Shown: positions 1-5,577 of the stretch, one piece after another
Position numbering within the stretch: position 1 is the stretch's first letter
How the letters are laid out: each line of letters starts with the position of its first letter
DNA from: Actinomycetota bacterium
GTDB taxonomy: Bacteria > Actinomycetota > Humimicrobiia > Humimicrobiales > Humimicrobiaceae
Length of the DNA stretch: 5,861 nucleotides
Assembly: GCA_003155275.1 (NCBI GenBank)
Contig: PMCC01000130.1
Location: 1-5,861, forward strand
Reading direction: 5' to 3'
Notes under the pieces: model-generated
What the model saw: the letters and a program-made list of their open reading frames with translations, nothing else
Database searches by the model: none
Told to the model about the DNA's origin: nothing
Translations under genes and position numbers: made by a program

Positions 1-1661
1 CAGCAGCAGCAGAAACAACTGCGGCACCGGCAACCACGGCAGCACCGGCAACCACGGCAGCGCCGGAGACAACTGCAGCTGCTCCGGTAACACTCAGTGT
101 TTGGGCGGCCACTGAGCCTGAATCCATTGACCCGGCAAAGATAGCCTGGTCCACCGAATTTACACTGGTCTATCACATGTTTGAAGGCCTTGTGAGATGG
201 GATGCAACAGTCCCGGGGTCCGTACCTGTTCTTGGAGAAGCCAAGGAAATTGTGTGGGATGCCACCAAAACAAAGGCAACTGTTACATTACGAGATGATA
301 TCTTCTGGAGCGACGGCAAACCGGTACTGGCAAAGGATTATGAATACGCGTGGAAACGGCATGCAGACGCCAACCTAGCTTCAGCTTACGGCTCAACGAT
401 GGTTGATTTCTTTAAAGGTGGAACTGATGCTTACAACGCAGTACAGAAATCTATCGATGACAAGACTACCATCGACCTGAAAGCTACTCTTGATATGATG
501 GCTGTAAAGGCAACAGGAGATAAAACACTTGAATTTGAACTTGCTAGGCCATGTCCTTTCTTTGATTATATTCTTGCTTTTGGCACGATGGTCCCTGTCA
601 GGGAAGACACTATAACTGCTAATGGTGATACCTGGACAAATGACCCCAAGACATACATAACCAATGGCCGTTATATAATGGCTGAGAGAAAGCCCAATGA
701 AGTCATTGTCTGCCAAAGGTTTGACAAATATTGGGATAATGCTTCTACAAAGGTTGATACAATAAATTTCAAACTCCTCGCAGATGAGAATGTTGCTTAT
801 GCAGCATACCAGACAGATGAGGTGTCATTCATAAATGCAATTCCTCTCGGAGAGATGGAAACAGCTTTGGCATCCCCTGATTATATCCAGGGCGGGCTTC
901 TCGGCACCTATTATTATGATTTCAACGTGACCAAAGCTCCTCTTGATAATGTCAAGGTAAGAAAAGCGCTCTCACTTGCTATCGACAGGAAATATATCGT
1001 TACACAGGTAACAAAGCAGAACCAGATTCCTGCTTATTCCTGGGTACCAGAAGGTATTGTTGACATTAATAACAAAAGCTTCCGTGCAAATGGTACAGAC
1101 TTTATTGATAAGGACCTGGCCAAAGATATAGCAGATGCTAAGCAACTGTTGATAGATGCCGGATATCCTGGTGGCAAGGGCCTCCCGAAAATAGAGGTTT
1201 CTTATAACAGCAACAATGTAGGGCACAAATTAATTGCGGAAGCTGTAGCCAATACGTGGAAGACTGAGTTAGGAGTAGAAGTTGAACTGGTCGGCGTCGA
1301 AGGAACAGTATTTAACTCATTCCGCCAGGAGCTCAAGCACATGATAGCCCGTGATGGCTGGATCTGTGACTGGAACGATGCGACAAGCATGCTTGACCTT
1401 CTAAAATCTACCAGTGGCAACAACCATACAGGTTATAACAACCCGGCTTTTGATGCACTATTGGACCAGGCAGCCCAGGCGCCCGATGCTGCTTCCAGAA
1501 GCAAGCTTTTGCATGATGCGGAAGTAATGATGATGGCAGATGCGCCGGTTGCTCCGGTTTATTATTATACCAATAACTTTATGCTCAAGTCCTATGTGAG
1601 CGGAGCATGTTTCTCCCCGCTCGGCAACCAGTTCTTCTGGAATTGCACGATTACCAAGTAG
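1..1661 (+). CDS. Peptide/oligopeptide ABC transporter substrate-binding lipoprotein (SBP_bac_5 / OppA family), 5' partial
   Basis: This is the extracellular binding component of an ABC importer, probably for oligopeptides. The frame is open from base 3 to the TAG at 1659-1661 (552 residues visible). The ATG at 177 lies inside the conserved domain and is not the start; the true N-terminus, signal peptide and lipobox Cys are off the window. Numbering from base 3, residues 1-28 are an Ala/Thr/Pro tether. The SBP_bac_5 fold starts near residue 29 (VTLSVWAATEPESIDP). Family hallmarks are TLRDDIFWSDGKPVLAKDY (about 95-113), ITNGRYIMAERKPNE (about 219-233), VRKALSLAIDRKYIV (about 319-333) and WICDWNDATSMLDLL (about 453-467). 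The visible length fits a nearly complete OppA-type protein (usually about 540-600 residues). No permease or ATPase gene follows; a terminator hairpin does, so this is the last gene of its unit or a stand-alone gene. The exact ligand cannot be read from sequence; dipeptide, oligopeptide or nickel binding are all possible in this family. Confidence 0.93.
   Translation, partial: AAAETTAAPATTAAPATTAAPETTAAAPVTLSVWAATEPESIDPAKIAWSTEFTLVYHMFEGLVRWDATVPGSVPVLGEAKEIVWDATKTKATVTLRDDIFWSDGKPVLAKDYEYAWKRHADANLASAYGSTMVDFFKGGTDAYNAVQKSIDDKTTIDLKATLDMMAVKATGDKTLEFELARPCPFFDYILAFGTMVPVREDTITANGDTWTNDPKTYITNGRYIMAERKPNEVIVCQRFDKYWDNASTKVDTINFKLLADENVAYAAYQTDEVSFINAIPLGEMETALASPDYIQGGLLGTYYYDFNVTKAPLDNVKVRKALSLAIDRKYIVTQVTKQNQIPAYSWVPEGIVDINNKSFRANGTDFIDKDLAKDIADAKQLLIDAGYPGGKGLPKIEVSYNSNNVGHKLIAEAVANTWKTELGVEVELVGVEGTVFNSFRQELKHMIARDGWICDWNDATSMLDLLKSTSGNNHTGYNNPAFDALLDQAAQAPDAASRSKLLHDAEVMMMADAPVAPVYYYTNNFMLKSYVSGACFSPLGNQFFWNCTITK
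6..77 (+). repeat. 18-bp tandem repeat encoding the Ala/Thr/Pro lipoprotein tether
   Basis: Four in-frame 18-bp units lie at 6-23, 24-41, 42-59 and 60-77, encoding AAETTA, APATTA, APATTA and APETTA. The two central units are identical base for base, and the outer two are diverged copies. The array sits between the (off-window) lipid anchor and the binding domain, so it should form a flexible low-complexity spacer. It may extend upstream, because the first bases of the window are also GCA repeats. Confidence 0.8.
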
Positions 1662-1710
1662 AAACATTGAAGTGTTGGATAATGTGATCTGAAGTATAGT
1701 AGTTATTAAT

Positions 1711-1738
1711 AAGGCGCCCTGATAAACGGGGCGCCTTT
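1711..1738 (+). terminator. Rho-independent-type terminator after the binding-protein gene
   Basis: A perfect 9-bp stem, AAGGCGCCC (1711-1719) with GGGCGCCTT (1729-1737), encloses a 9-nt loop. It starts 49 nt after the stop codon. The stem is very GC-rich, but the T-tract is short (TTT then GA), so termination may be imperfect. Position and stem strength make a transcription-end hairpin the best reading. Confidence 0.7.
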
Positions 1739-1789
1739 GAATTGAAAAGCTTAAGGTAATTGATTTTTTTAATAATTTGCCGGGTTAGG

Positions 1790-1804
1790 CCTGATTAAAT
1801 CAGG
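1790..1804. promoter_or_regulatory. Perfect 15-bp palindrome, possible operator
   Basis: CCTGATT and AATCAGG flank a single central A, giving a perfect dyad of two 7-bp arms. It lies about 125 bp upstream of the likely -10 of the deacetylase gene. There is no T-tract after it and the one-base spacer cannot form an RNA loop without opening pairs, so a DNA-binding site for a dimeric regulator is more plausible than a terminator. The regulator is unknown. Confidence 0.35.
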
Positions 1805-1928
1805 AGGGTTTGAAGCATCAAATATCATTATTTATGAAATGAAAATGCTCCTCTGAATTTTTAATCTGAAAGTATAAAATTGGCGTCCTTGTTGAAAATA
1901 TACATTGTTATTTTAATCAAGAATAATT

Positions 1929-1939
1929 TGGTATATAAT
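1929..1939 (+). promoter_or_regulatory. Putative extended -10 promoter of the deacetylase gene
   Basis: The sequence TGGTATATAAT contains a perfect TATAAT (1934-1939), overlapping TATATA preceded by TGG, which resembles an extended -10 element. No good -35 sits at 16-18 bp; TTGTTA (1905-1910) is too far away. Transcription would begin near 1946, giving a leader of about 50 nt before the ATG at 1999. Confidence 0.4.
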
Positions 1940-1985
1940 TTTCCCCATTGGCATTCGGCAAAGTATTAAAAAAAGATTATTTAAA

Positions 1986-1991
1986 AAAGGA
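1986..1991 (+). promoter_or_regulatory. Ribosome binding site that decides the deacetylase start
   Basis: AAAGGA, complementary to the 3' end of 16S rRNA, lies 7 nt before the ATG at 1999. The alternative in-frame TTG at 1948 has no purine-rich site before it (TTTTCCCCAT). This favours 1999 as the start. Confidence 0.7.
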
Positions 1992-1998
1992 CGGCCAT

Positions 1999-3213
1999 AT
2001 GTTTAAAAGAAGTAAGTTCCCAAGTTTGCTTATCATTTTTACAGTGGTAACTGCGCTTATATTGAGCCTGGGAATCACACCTTTGTTCGCTGCCACTAAT
2101 GCGAAAGTGGAAGAATTTGCAACAAGGTTTTATGTCAATGCCCTCGAAAGACAACCTGATGCTGCAGGATTGAACAGTTGGGTAAGCCAGCTTACCGCAA
2201 AAAAAGTTACCGGCGCCCAGTTTGCAAGCAATATTCTCTTCAGCCCTGAATTTACTGCAAAGAATAAAGATAATGAAGAATTTGTGGCTATCCTATTCAG
2301 GACCCTTTATAACAGGGAACCCGATGCTGCAGGTTTTGACAGCTGGGTTAATTTGTTGAATACGGGACAGTCAAGGCAGTTTGTGCTTGCCGGGTTTACA
2401 AATTCAGCAGAATTTCAAAGTATATGTACAGCCGCAGGTGTCAAAGCAGGTCAGCTTGATCCAACAGCAGGCCTTCCAACGTTACAGGCCAACAAGACAA
2501 GGCTTCCTATAATTTCGATGCATGGGGTCGAACCGATTCCATCAGGAAAGTATGAGCTCAGTTCTGCAGCTTTCGAGTATCTTTTAAGCACACTCAAATC
2601 TTATGGTTATAAAACAATTACTCTTATGGATATTCTGGCATATCTAGATAAAGGCAAAGCATTGCCTGCAAAACCGATAATTATTTCAATGGATGACGGT
2701 TACCAGAATCTCTATATCAATGCTTTCCCTCTTGCCAAAAAATACGGTTTTAAATTTACGGTTTTCCTGATAACAGGCCTTATCGGAGATAATGAAGCCA
2801 CCAGGAGGATTAACGAATTTGATGCAGGCGTTGAGGGTATTCCTGTCCGACAGATGCTTATCTGGCCGGAAATACAGGCAATGAGCAAGGCAGGAATAGA
2901 ATTCCAGTCACATACCTGGGGGCATGAAGTTGTATCTGATATGGATAGCGCAGCTATCCAGCAGACATTAAAGCAATCAAAAAGCGACATTGAATCAAAG
3001 CTCGGCAAATCATGTGTCTTTGTTGCATGGCCGCATGACGCTGTTTCAGAAGAGGCTATTTCATTGCTCGCTGCCTCTGGTTACAGGGGAGCTCTTAGAG
3101 CTTATGGCGGAGTGGAGGATTTAAGCACAATCAACTTAAACAATATCTTAAGGCTGAATATTGATGGGACAATAAATCCTGTAAATTATTCAAGCTATAT
3201 AGGATTGCAATAA
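1999..3213 (+). CDS. Secreted polysaccharide deacetylase (NodB/CE4) with N-terminal DUF4214 domain
   Basis: Predicted secreted or wall-associated enzyme of 404 residues that removes N-acetyl (or O-acetyl) groups from a polysaccharide. Residues 1-32 are a signal peptide: MFKRSK, a long hydrophobic core, then PLFAATNA. Residues about 38-139 form a DUF4214 region of two similar repeats, each containing R-x-PDAAG-x-x-SWV (38-85 and 93-139). The deacetylase domain covers about 168-400. It has SMDDGY at 230-235 (the TFDDG motif, with D232 the likely base and D233 a metal ligand), SHTWGH at 304-309 (metal ligands H305 and H309) and AWPHD at 343-347 (the variant third motif typical of the PgaB/IcaB branch, lacking the Arg of classical NodB). 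RLPIISMHG at 168-176 matches the usual domain entry. The start at 1999 is chosen for its ribosome site and signal peptide; a TTG at 1948 would add 17 charged residues in front. It lies between an upstream promoter and a downstream terminator, so it is probably monocistronic. The substrate (poly-GlcNAc, peptidoglycan or another glycan) is unknown. Confidence 0.9.
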   Translation: MFKRSKFPSLLIIFTVVTALILSLGITPLFAATNAKVEEFATRFYVNALERQPDAAGLNSWVSQLTAKKVTGAQFASNILFSPEFTAKNKDNEEFVAILFRTLYNREPDAAGFDSWVNLLNTGQSRQFVLAGFTNSAEFQSICTAAGVKAGQLDPTAGLPTLQANKTRLPIISMHGVEPIPSGKYELSSAAFEYLLSTLKSYGYKTITLMDILAYLDKGKALPAKPIIISMDDGYQNLYINAFPLAKKYGFKFTVFLITGLIGDNEATRRINEFDAGVEGIPVRQMLIWPEIQAMSKAGIEFQSHTWGHEVVSDMDSAAIQQTLKQSKSDIESKLGKSCVFVAWPHDAVSEEAISLLAASGYRGALRAYGGVEDLSTINLNNILRLNIDGTINPVNYSSYIGLQ

Positions 3214-3244
3214 TTTTTTGGATTTATACTTTATAGCATGCTTG

Positions 3245-3285
3245 TTGGCGGATCTTAAAAACCATTAGGGTCCGCTGACATTTTT
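3245..3285 (+). terminator. Rho-independent terminator after the deacetylase gene
   Basis: A 14-pair stem with several G-U wobbles (3245-3258 with 3265-3278; core GCGGA/TCCGC) and a 6-nt loop AAACCA is followed by CA and five T (3281-3285). It begins 32 nt after the deacetylase stop codon. This separates the deacetylase from the next gene. Confidence 0.65.
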
Positions 3286-3326
3286 GCTGAGTTATGTTTA
3301 CTTTCTTATTAGCTTAAGAAGAGTTC

Positions 3327-3332
3327 TATAAT
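3327..3332 (+). promoter_or_regulatory. Putative -10 box of the membrane acyltransferase gene
   Basis: A perfect TATAAT lies 30 bp before the ATG at 3362, just downstream of a terminator. The best -35 candidates (TTTCTT at 3302-3307, 19-bp spacer) are weak, so the call rests on the -10 match and position. Confidence 0.35.
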
Positions 3333-3361
3333 TTTTTATAAGACATATAAAACCACATTAT

Positions 3362-4501
3362 ATGGCTGAGTTAAGTAACAATATTACCTGCAGTGAAAGA
3401 ATATTATCAATTGATGCCCTTCGCGGATTTGATATGTTCTGGATACTTGGAGCAGCCAAACTTGCCAGTGTACTTTTTACCCTGAAGGATACTTCCTGGG
3501 GCGCAAGGATTGCCCTTGAATTTGATCATACTGCGTGGCATGGGTTTACATTTTATGACCTTATATTTCCGCTATTTCTTTTTATTGTCGGCCTTGCAAT
3601 TCCATTCTCGCTCGCAAAATATCAAAAAGGAGGCACAGTATTTAAGAATGGTTACATATATGCCCATATAAGAATCATTACCCGGACAATAACCCTGATT
3701 TTTCTGGGATTTTTAGTAAACGGGTTTTTAAAATTTGATTTTGCCAATATGCGATGGCCCGGTGTCCTGCAGCGTATTGCGCTCTGTTATCTGGTTTCTG
3801 CCACTATAGTGCTTAATACGCCTTCAAGATGGCGGCCTCTTACTGTCGGTATAATTTTTGCAGCAATACTAATAAGTTACTGGCTTGTTATGAAGTTTGT
3901 GCCTGTACCTGGCGGCACAGCGGGAAATCTTTCACCTGAAGGAAATCTTGCTGGGTATATAGACAGGCTGGTCATTCCCGGAAAGTTTTGCTGTTATTCA
4001 TCAGGTGATAATGAGGGTTTGCTAACCACAATCCCCGCAATAGGCACGACTCTTTTGGGGGTTTTAACAGGGTTTTTATTAAAGACAAACAAATCAAGAA
4101 GCCTGATAGCTTTGTATATCTTTATAAGCGGAGTTGTTTCGATGCTTCTTGGAATAGCTTGGAATTTCGTTTTTCCGGTCAATAAGATTTTATGGACAAG
4201 CTCCTATGTATTGTTTTCCGGCGGCTTAAGCCTTCTTTTATTTGCGCTATTTTACTGGATTATTGATGTAAGGGGCCATAAGAAATGGGCCTTCTTTTTC
4301 ATCGTTATTGGCATGAACGCAATATTAATTTATACAGTGACGGGCATGATTGATTTTGGAATCCTGGTGGAAACCTTGGTAAGCGGGCTTTCAAAATATA
4401 TGGGTATTTTCTGGGTCCCATTCTTTCTGATATGCCTATTGGGAGTAAAGTGGCTGTTTCTATATTTTCTTTATAAAAAGAAAATATTCCTCAAAGCATA
4501 A
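3362..4501 (+). CDS. Polytopic membrane acyltransferase, DUF5009 / heparan-alpha-glucosaminide N-acetyltransferase (HGSNAT)-like family
   Basis: Integral membrane protein of 379 residues with about ten hydrophobic segments (roughly 24-40, 64-84, 106-124, 137-152, 160-181, 222-241, 247-270, 279-302, 309-331, 349-372). Motifs typical of the bacterial relatives of HGSNAT are present: SIDALRGFDMFWI (16-28), HTAWHGFTFYDLIFPLFLF (56-74), GVLQRIALCY (134-143), PVPG (181-184), EGLLTTIPAI (218-227), NKILWTSSYVLF (274-285), YWIIDV (298-303) and GMNAILIY (317-324). H56 aligns, from memory of the human enzyme, with the active-site His that carries the acetyl group across the membrane. By family analogy it would take acetyl from cytoplasmic acetyl-CoA and transfer it to an amino sugar or similar acceptor on the outer face; the actual acceptor is unknown. 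ATG 3362 is the first possible start after an in-frame TAA at 3329, and the next Met is inside the conserved motif. No convincing Shine-Dalgarno precedes it. The 30 bp before it carry a TATAAT, which points to an own promoter. Confidence 0.88.
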   Translation: MAELSNNITCSERILSIDALRGFDMFWILGAAKLASVLFTLKDTSWGARIALEFDHTAWHGFTFYDLIFPLFLFIVGLAIPFSLAKYQKGGTVFKNGYIYAHIRIITRTITLIFLGFLVNGFLKFDFANMRWPGVLQRIALCYLVSATIVLNTPSRWRPLTVGIIFAAILISYWLVMKFVPVPGGTAGNLSPEGNLAGYIDRLVIPGKFCCYSSGDNEGLLTTIPAIGTTLLGVLTGFLLKTNKSRSLIALYIFISGVVSMLLGIAWNFVFPVNKILWTSSYVLFSGGLSLLLFALFYWIIDVRGHKKWAFFFIVIGMNAILIYTVTGMIDFGILVETLVSGLSKYMGIFWVPFFLICLLGVKWLFLYFLYKKKIFLKA

Positions 4502-4742
4502 CCATGGACTATTTTCCCCTGCCAATGAAGGAACCGCCAACTCCTCAGCTGCAGGTTTTTAAAACCAGGTTTGTGCTATGGATTTGGCGCAGGTTTATAA
4601 ATCGGCTTTGGCAGCAGGGTTTAAAAACAGGCGTTGTCAAGTATATTTGCTTTTATGACTAAGCTTATTCAGTAAATATGAATAAATTTTAAAATATTAA
4701 ATGAGTAAAAAAAATAATTAATTTATTATACAAGGAGACAAG
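4502..4742. other. Spacer with repeated GCAGG-TTT-AAA motifs, a 52-codon ORF and possible RNA structure
   Basis: Not assigned to a known gene. The segment 4504-4662 could encode 52 residues starting MDYFPLPMKEPP, 2 nt after the acyltransferase stop, but it has no ribosome site and an unusual Trp/Arg/Gln-rich composition, so I do not call it a gene. It has three imperfect copies of a GCAGG-TTT-AAA motif (4551-4569, 4589-4605, 4614-4631). TTTGGC followed by this motif recurs at 4583 and 4607. Potential helices are CGCCAA (4535-4540) with TTGGCG (4584-4589), CCCCTGCC (4516-4523) with GGCAG-CA-GGG (4610-4619), and the small dyad GGTTTTTAAAACC (4554-4566). From about 4663 the DNA becomes very AT-rich up to the next ribosome site. 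It may be a structured 3' UTR or RNA, or a decayed repeat element. Confidence 0.35.
4732..4737 (+). promoter_or_regulatory. Strong Shine-Dalgarno site of the SGNH hydrolase gene
   Basis: AAGGAG with 5 nt to the ATG at 4743 is a near-ideal ribosome binding site, fixing the start. A TATTAT at 4724-4729 is too close to it to serve as the promoter of this gene. Confidence 0.8.
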
Positions 4743-5402
4743 ATGAAAACAATTTTGTGCTATGGAGATTCAAACACACATGGAACGTTGCCTATAGACT
4801 TTGACATGATGGAAAACCCATTTACCTCAAGCGACTACAGGCTTCCAAAGGAAAAAAGATGGACAGGGATACTGCAAAGAGAATTGGGAGCCGGATATTA
4901 TGTGATTGAAGAAGGTTTAAACGGCAGAACCACTGTATGGGATGACCCGATAGAGGGTGTCCATAAAAATGGGTTAAAATACCTTGTTCCATGCCTTGAA
5001 TCTCATGCTCCGGTTGACCTGGTGCTGCTGATGCTTGGAACTAATGACCTAAAGACCAGGTTTTCGGTTTCTGCTTTTGACATTGCCTTGAGCGCAGGTG
5101 TGCTTGTAAACACAATTCATCAGAGCGGTTTTGGACCAGGTGGCAAAAATCCAAAGGTACTCCTGATGTGCCCTCCGCCACTGGGTAAAATGTCTTATTT
5201 GGCAGGGCTGTTTACAGAAGGTGTAAAAAATTCTCTCGAGCTTTCAAAGTATTACAGAAAGATTGCCAAGCTATATGGGTGTGATTTTATGGATGTCGCT
5301 GAAATAATAAATACCAGTGATATTGACGGCATCCATTATGGAGAAAAAGAAATTGAAAAACTTGGAATGGAACTTGTAAAAATAGTTAAAAAGATATTAT
5401 AG
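4743..5402 (+). CDS. SGNH/GDSL-family esterase or acyltransferase, MsAcT-like arylesterase
   Basis: Cytoplasmic serine hydrolase of 219 residues with no signal peptide (the catalytic block begins at residue 8). The four SGNH blocks are present: GDS with nucleophile S10, G58 in EEGLNGRTT (56-64), GTND with N101 (99-102), and D195-G-I-H198 supplying the Asp and His of the triad. From memory, the whole chain lines up with the Mycobacterium smegmatis arylesterase/acyltransferase MsAcT (216 residues, triad S11, D192, H195), sharing RWTGIL/RWTGVL, VIEEGL, LGTND, DIAL, CPPPL/SPPPL and DGIH. It should hydrolyse short-chain or aryl esters and might transfer acyl groups to alcohols. After the nucleophile it reads NTHGT where MsAcT has LTWGW, so the pocket entrance differs. 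The natural substrate is unknown. It has a strong ribosome site and no obvious close promoter. It ends convergent with msrA and lacks a clear terminator. Confidence 0.9.
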   Translation: MKTILCYGDSNTHGTLPIDFDMMENPFTSSDYRLPKEKRWTGILQRELGAGYYVIEEGLNGRTTVWDDPIEGVHKNGLKYLVPCLESHAPVDLVLLMLGTNDLKTRFSVSAFDIALSAGVLVNTIHQSGFGPGGKNPKVLLMCPPPLGKMSYLAGLFTEGVKNSLELSKYYRKIAKLYGCDFMDVAEIINTSDIDGIHYGEKEIEKLGMELVKIVKKIL

Positions 5403-5577
5403 CGCCGCATTTTAATATTTTATCAATACAGGTTTGATTAAAAGGTTACAATCATTATTTGTCCGGCGGTTAATGGATGTAAAAAAGCTATATTGAAGAA
5501 AAATTGATAAGAGAAGGTTTGATAAGGTAGTCGACATCACCGGTCAAACCTAAACAGGCAGTTTAATAACAATTGAA
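5403..5577. repeat. Convergent intergenic spacer with repeated AGGTTTGA elements
   Basis: AGGTTTGAT occurs at 5430-5438 and 5515-5523, and the inverse TCAAACCT at 5544-5551. The second and third copies form an 8-bp perfect stem (5515-5522 with 5544-5551) around a 21-nt loop holding GGT/ACC and GTCGAC. It lies between two converging genes and could act as a weak bidirectional terminator, but no proper T-tract follows on either strand. Confidence 0.4.

Larger units (their letters stand above)
1739..1998. other. Intergenic regulatory spacer upstream of the deacetylase gene
   Basis: About 260 bp with no credible gene. It is AT-rich and contains a perfect 15-bp palindrome (1790-1804), a probable extended -10 element (1929-1939) and the leader with the Shine-Dalgarno site of the downstream gene. 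No tRNA, riboswitch or transposon remnant was recognised here. Confidence 0.6.

Noticed and set aside
177..179. ATG as the start of the solute-binding protein
   Set aside because: The frame is open to the window edge, codons before it encode conserved SBP_bac_5 residues (SIDPAKIAWS), and no ribosome site precedes it.
393..1667. Several minus-strand open frames of 69-107 codons opposite the binding protein
   Set aside because: They lack recognisable motifs and ribosome sites and lie entirely or almost entirely antisense to a strongly conserved gene.
2712..3008. Minus-strand 98-codon open frame opposite the deacetylase
   Set aside because: It overlaps the catalytic motifs of the real gene and has no protein features of its own.
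3994..4182. Minus-strand 62-codon open frame opposite the membrane acyltransferase
   Set aside because: It is antisense to conserved motifs (EGLLTTIPAI, NKILW) and has no recognisable domain.
4504..4662. 52-codon ORF just after the acyltransferase stop, as a small protein gene
   Set aside because: No ribosome site, repeat-derived sequence and atypical composition; kept as a spacer observation rather than a gene.
4724..4729. TATTAT as the -10 of the SGNH gene
   Set aside because: Transcription would begin in or after the Shine-Dalgarno site, and no -35 is present.
5403..5468. CGCCG/CGGCG pairing as a terminator after the SGNH gene
   Set aside because: Only 5 bp with a loop of more than 50 nt and no T-tract.
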